From: an uncultured Pseudomonadota bacterium
GTDB lineage: Bacteria > Pseudomonadota > Alphaproteobacteria > Rs-D84
DNA length: 10,119 bases
NCBI GenBank assembly: GCA_947165335.1
Contig: CAMVAB010000029.1
Coordinates: 1 to 10,119, forward strand
Direction: 5' to 3'
Position 1 is the stretch's first letter. Every line of letters begins with the position of its first letter. The notes below the pieces were generated by a model. The model was not told the origin of the DNA. It made no database searches and was given only the letters and a program-made list of their open reading frames with translations. The translations under genes and the position numbers were made by a program. Positions 7,597-10,119 of this stretch are shown here, piece by piece.

Positions 7597-9024
7597 TTAT
7601 TGTTTTTTTATTAACTTGAAACCATCAGTGGTATCCATTACCATCCAACCGGCATTATCGATTTCATTTCTGATGGCATCCGCAGTTGCAAAATCACGTG
7701 ATTTTTTCGCTTCTAATCTCTTTTGTGCCAATGCTTCTATTTCGGCAGGCGCAGATACAGATTCAAGTTCGTGTAATTTTTGTGCATGTTCAATAAATTG
7801 AAGCCCGAGCAATTCATCAACAAACTTTAACAATGCCAATTTAGTCGTTGAATTTACAGACTTTTCTTTTAATAAATCTTGAACAACAACCAATGATTCT
7901 GCTGTTTTTAAATTGTCAGAAACAGGCGCTAAAATCTTGTCGTGCCACTGGTTATAAACCGATTCTTCTATTGGTGTTTTGTCATCAGAATTCATCAAAT
8001 CGGCAATTTTACGAACAATGTTTTTATAGCCTGCTTCGGCTGATTCCAGTGCTTCAAATGAAAAAGCCAATTGTGACTGATAATGACCGAGCACAATCCA
8101 ATAACGATAAACTATTGGTTCTATGTTACGATCGCGAACTGTGTTCATACCTAAAAACTCTCCATTTGATTTGGACATTTTATCGCCACTTTTATCAACC
8201 AAGAAACTGAAATGTACCCAATAATTAACCCAAGGTTTTCCAACGATTGGTTCAGATTGCGCAATTTCATTAGTATGATGGACGCGCGACAAATCTTCGC
8301 CCCCAGTATGAATATCAAAATGTTCGCCCAACAATTTCATGCTCATAACACAGCATTCAGTATGCCAGCCCGGAAAACCGACGCCCCATGGGGAATCCCA
8401 TTCCATTTGGCGTTTTACATCTTTTGGCGAATATTTCCATAACGCAAAGTCCGTCGGATTGCGTTTTGCATCGTTATATTCAACACGGGCACCCGCTCTT
8501 TGACCAGATAACGATCCACCTGTTAACGCACCGTAATCTGCGAATTTTGAAGTATCATAATAAATACCGTCATTTGGGATTTCGTATGTATACCCAAGTT
8601 TTTCAAGTTTTTGTATAAGTTCTATTTGTTCGGTGATATATTCAGTTGCGCGCGGCATATCAGTTGGACGCATGATATTCAAATCATCAGCATCGCGTAA
8701 AAATTCATCAAGATAAAACTTTGCAATATCCCATACAGATTTATGATCGCGCGCAGCACCTTTTTCCATTTTATCTTCACCAGAATCATTATCTTCATCT
8801 GTCAAATGTCCAACATCAGTAATATTCATGACGTGATGTACATCATAACCATTTGCTAAAAACATACGTTTTAATAAATCGTTATGAACCATGGTTCTTA
8901 AATTTCCCAAATGCGCATAATGATACACCGTTGGCCCACAAGAATAAAACCCAACATGATTTGGAATAATCGGGTTAAAATCTTCTACTTTGCGACTTAA
9001 TGTATTAAATAATCTGATTTGCAT
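7597..9024 (-). CDS. cysS: Cysteinyl-tRNA synthetase (475 aa)
   Basis: The enzyme charges tRNA-Cys with cysteine in the cytoplasm. It is a class I synthetase of normal length (about 460-500 residues). The signature CGPTVYHYAHLGNLRT (29-44) holds the HIGH-type motif as HLGN; KMSKS is at 282-286. Probable zinc ligands by position are C29, C224, H249 and E253. The C-terminal helical anticodon-binding part (about 330-475) ends in a typical TTDGFKLIKK tail. Around the zinc site it reads IHTGGEDLSRVHHTNEIAQ where most proteobacterial enzymes have IHGGG.DL.FPHHENEIAQ, and residues 80-92 read DSGEDKMEKGAAR, typical of a different CysRS subtype that I associate with candidate-phylum bacteria. ATG 9024 has AAAGG 9 bases upstream. 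It has its own predicted promoter; trcR follows after 73 bases. Confidence 0.96.
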   Translation of the reverse strand: MQIRLFNTLSRKVEDFNPIIPNHVGFYSCGPTVYHYAHLGNLRTMVHNDLLKRMFLANGYDVHHVMNITDVGHLTDEDNDSGEDKMEKGAARDHKSVWDIAKFYLDEFLRDADDLNIMRPTDMPRATEYITEQIELIQKLEKLGYTYEIPNDGIYYDTSKFADYGALTGGSLSGQRAGARVEYNDAKRNPTDFALWKYSPKDVKRQMEWDSPWGVGFPGWHTECCVMSMKLLGEHFDIHTGGEDLSRVHHTNEIAQSEPIVGKPWVNYWVHFSFLVDKSGDKMSKSNGEFLGMNTVRDRNIEPIVYRYWIVLGHYQSQLAFSFEALESAEAGYKNIVRKIADLMNSDDKTPIEESVYNQWHDKILAPVSDNLKTAESLVVVQDLLKEKSVNSTTKLALLKFVDELLGLQFIEHAQKLHELESVSAPAEIEALAQKRLEAKKSRDFATADAIRNEIDNAGWMVMDTTDGFKLIKKQ

Positions 9025-9050
9025 AATGTCTTTCCTTTGATTTCACGATG

Positions 9051-9079
9051 AATATAGTAGATTAAGATAAATAAAGCAA
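9051..9079 (-). promoter_or_regulatory. Predicted promoter of cysS
   Basis: A -35 box TTGCTT (9079-9074) and a -10 box TATATT (9056-9051) have a 17-base spacer. The expected start is near 9045, with a leader of about 20 bases that contains the ribosome binding site. The -35 box uses the same TTGCTT hexamer as the coiled-coil gene promoter. Confidence 0.5.
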
Positions 9080-9092
9080 ATATAATATTTGC
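9076..9092. promoter_or_regulatory. Perfect 17-bp palindrome over the cysS -35 box (candidate operator)
   Basis: GCAAATAT, one central A, then ATATTTGC: 8-bp arms without mismatch. Four bases of the predicted -35 box lie inside it, the usual place for a repressor site. It is too short-looped to act as a terminator. AT-rich DNA produces palindromes by chance, but this one has two G-C pairs at each end and sits in a telling position. Confidence 0.4.
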
Positions 9093-9129
9093 AAAAATAT
9101 TAACAACAACAGTAAAAATTAATAAACAA

Positions 9130-9150
9130 TATTGTCATATGGCTATTGTC
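9130..9150. repeat. Two 7-bp direct repeats TATTGTC
   Basis: TATTGTC occurs at 9130-9136 and 9144-9150, with start points 14 bases apart and CATATG between. The first copy overlaps the 10-bp palindrome ACAATATTGT (9126-9135). They lie in the 161-base space upstream of cysS, outside the predicted core promoter. A regulator site is possible but unproven. Confidence 0.3.
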
Positions 9151-9157
9151 GCAAATT

Positions 9158-9189
9158 TTAGAAAATAAGTCAAAAACAAAATTTTCTAA
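9158..9189. repeat. AT-rich inverted repeat at the 3' end of the secreted-protein gene
   Basis: Arms TTAGAAAAT (9158-9166) and ATTTTCTAA (9181-9189) are perfect 9-bp complements with a 14-base loop. The second arm includes the stop codon of the upstream gene. It could end transcription weakly or protect the 3' end, but the stem has one G-C pair only and no proper T run follows. Confidence 0.35.
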
Positions 9190-9947
9190 GATTTATATTG
9201 TTTTTGGATATTATAAAATTCATGTAAAATCGCCGCAATTCCACCAAAAGGTTCGCAAATGCCCTCTTCCCAGCCTTCCAACACTTTGATAGTTTGAGCA
9301 ATTTTATCTAATTCTTCTTCAGACAAATCACACAGTCTTCTATTTACATTTATACCTGTTTTTGCATATAGATGATTTTGATAACGCACTGGATCATTAT
9401 TATCACAAAAAGGCGCATATTTATGAATTGCATCATATATTGTTAAATTTGTATAAGCATCTGTTCTTAATAATTCTTTTAATGCAATCATTCCAATTTC
9501 TTCATTTGGGAACACTGCAAAACCACCTGCATCCCCGCATGCCCCCACTTTTCTGGTAAATGGACTTGTTCTAATCGCGCCAGGATTCATATTACGCCAC
9601 GTTCTTGATCCAGATTTGCGAACAAATCCAGAACCATCTTTGCGTTCATACTTAACACTATTATCTGCAAAAGAAGTTATATAAAAATCGATATCCGACA
9701 AATAGCCTAATTCTTGATATAAACAGTATTTTATATTGAACATATTTACAGCACTAGAACGACCTGTACTATTATCAGCTTTCAAAGGGAAAACACGACC
9801 TTGAAAAACATAATTAGTCTCGTCATCTATTATGCTAATAGTGTGTTTATCTGCTTTTTGCTTGCTTTTTAAGCCAGTAGAAAAGCCCTTTACAAAGAAA
9901 GGTGCAACAATAATCAATGAAGATATAAATATTTTCTTTTTGTTCAT
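9186..9947 (-). CDS. Probable secreted protein with an NPGNIR-like phage structural-type domain (253 aa)
   Basis: The N-terminus MNKKKIFISSLIIVAPFFV is a signal peptide or membrane anchor (three lysines, then a hydrophobic core at 6-19). Residues about 35-110 have no recognisable features. From 116 to about 200 it reads TWRNMNPGAIRT...GGFAVFPNEEIGMIALKELL...TIYDAIHKYAP, followed by Y.NHLYAKTGI. This follows the pattern NNPGNIR...GGFA.F.....G..A...LL....TI..II..YAP, found in phage virion proteins and related bacterial proteins often labelled structural protein P5-like. Such domains are thought to act at the cell wall, but I see no proven catalytic residues and do not assign an enzyme activity. 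Several cysteines (75, 137, 181, 206, 231) could form disulfides outside the membrane. The Shine-Dalgarno before ATG 9947 is poor (AGAAAA). It stands alone between tRNA-Ser and cysS. Real gene: confident; function: uncertain. Confidence 0.75.
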   Translation of the reverse strand: MNKKKIFISSLIIVAPFFVKGFSTGLKSKQKADKHTISIIDDETNYVFQGRVFPLKADNSTGRSSAVNMFNIKYCLYQELGYLSDIDFYITSFADNSVKYERKDGSGFVRKSGSRTWRNMNPGAIRTSPFTRKVGACGDAGGFAVFPNEEIGMIALKELLRTDAYTNLTIYDAIHKYAPFCDNNDPVRYQNHLYAKTGINVNRRLCDLSEEELDKIAQTIKVLEGWEEGICEPFGGIAAILHEFYNIQKQYKS

Positions 9948-9966
9948 GTTTTTCTAAAGCCAGGTC

Positions 9967-9995
9967 AATTTATAAGACAAACATCAAAAAGTCAA
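9967..9995 (-). promoter_or_regulatory. Predicted promoter of the secreted-protein gene
   Basis: TTGACT (9995-9990) is a near-consensus -35 box. The -10 box is TAAATT (9972-9967, spacer 17) or TATAAA (9974-9969, spacer 15). It begins immediately after the T run of the tRNA terminator, so the gene is probably transcribed independently of the tRNA. Confidence 0.4.
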
Positions 9996-10021
9996 TAAAA
10001 AAACCGACAAAATGTCGGTTT
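9996..10021 (-). terminator. Rho-independent terminator of tRNA-Ser
   Basis: A perfect 9-bp stem AAACCGACA/TGTCGGTTT with a three-base loop (10001-10021) runs straight into a T run on the minus strand (10000-9997). It lies 8 bases downstream of the tRNA CCA end. Confidence 0.9.
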
Positions 10022-10029
10022 AATTTTTA

Positions 10030-10118
10030 TGGCGGAGCGTATAGGACTCGAACCTATGGACCGCTATAACACGGTCACGGATTAGCAATCCGCTGCATTA
10101 CCACTCTGCCAACGCTCC
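10030..10118 (-). tRNA. tRNA-Ser, anticodon GCU
   Basis: The minus strand folds as a class II tRNA of 86 bases plus an encoded CCA (10032-10030). Acceptor arms GGAGCGT/ACGCTCC pair fully with discriminator G. The anticodon arm is GCGGA-TTGCTAA-TCCGT with anticodon GCT, which reads AGC and AGU serine codons. The long variable arm GACCG...CGGTC is diagnostic for serine-type tRNAs. The T arm is ATAGG-TTCGAGT-CCTAT. The whole gene fits inside the window with one base to spare, so its promoter is outside. Confidence 0.97.
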
Positions 10119-10119
10119 G

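Noticed and set aside
9126..9150. CRISPR-like or replication iteron repeats
   Set aside because: There are only two 7-bp copies with a 14-base period, too few and too short for either.
9025..9185. T-box or other riboswitch upstream of cysS
   Set aside because: No T-box sequence, specifier stem or terminator/antiterminator pair is visible, and the predicted leader is only about 20 bases.

Overview
The window is AT-rich DNA (about one third G+C by eye) and looks like a chromosomal core segment of a low-GC alphaproteobacterium. Two genes point to that class: a DUF1013/TrcR regulator, a family known essentially from Alphaproteobacteria, and a helicase with the alphaproteobacterial form of AddA. 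The low GC content and clipped intergenic spaces would suit a host-associated lineage, but that is inference. I see no insertion sequence, CRISPR array or replication origin.

Layout, left to right. At 1-2588 (minus) lies the N-terminal three quarters of addA; its 3' end is outside the window. A 79-base divergent promoter region separates it from a plus-strand gene (2668-4587) for a membrane-anchored coiled-coil protein of unknown function, which ends in a strong terminator. Everything further right is on the minus strand. Reading in the direction of transcription from the right edge: tRNA-Ser(GCU) with its terminator, a secreted protein with an NPGNIR-like phage-structural-type domain, cysS, trcR, rpoD with a terminator, and a 67-codon guanylate kinase-like stub that stops against the terminator of the coiled-coil gene.

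The genes serve information processing: repair (AddA), translation (CysRS, tRNA-Ser), housekeeping transcription (RpoD) and cell-cycle transcription control (TrcR). trcR and rpoD are 46 bases apart in the same direction and are probably co-transcribed. cysS and trcR each have a plausible sigma70-type promoter with a compact leader. The cysS promoter has a perfect 17-bp palindrome over its -35 box, and the trcR promoter has a hairpin-like inverted repeat between its boxes.

The most unusual signals are: (1) RpoD lacks several normally near-invariant residues of the -10 recognition and melting segment, including the tryptophan equivalent to E. coli W433; (2) a guanylate kinase-like gene cut off after the GMP-binding start of the domain; (3) a large coiled-coil membrane protein with a conserved-looking globular C-terminus and no assigned role; (4) a CysRS whose zinc-site region has a non-proteobacterial sequence signature; (5) a phage-type domain in a secreted protein next to a tRNA gene. 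I found no clear evidence for a complete new multi-gene system.
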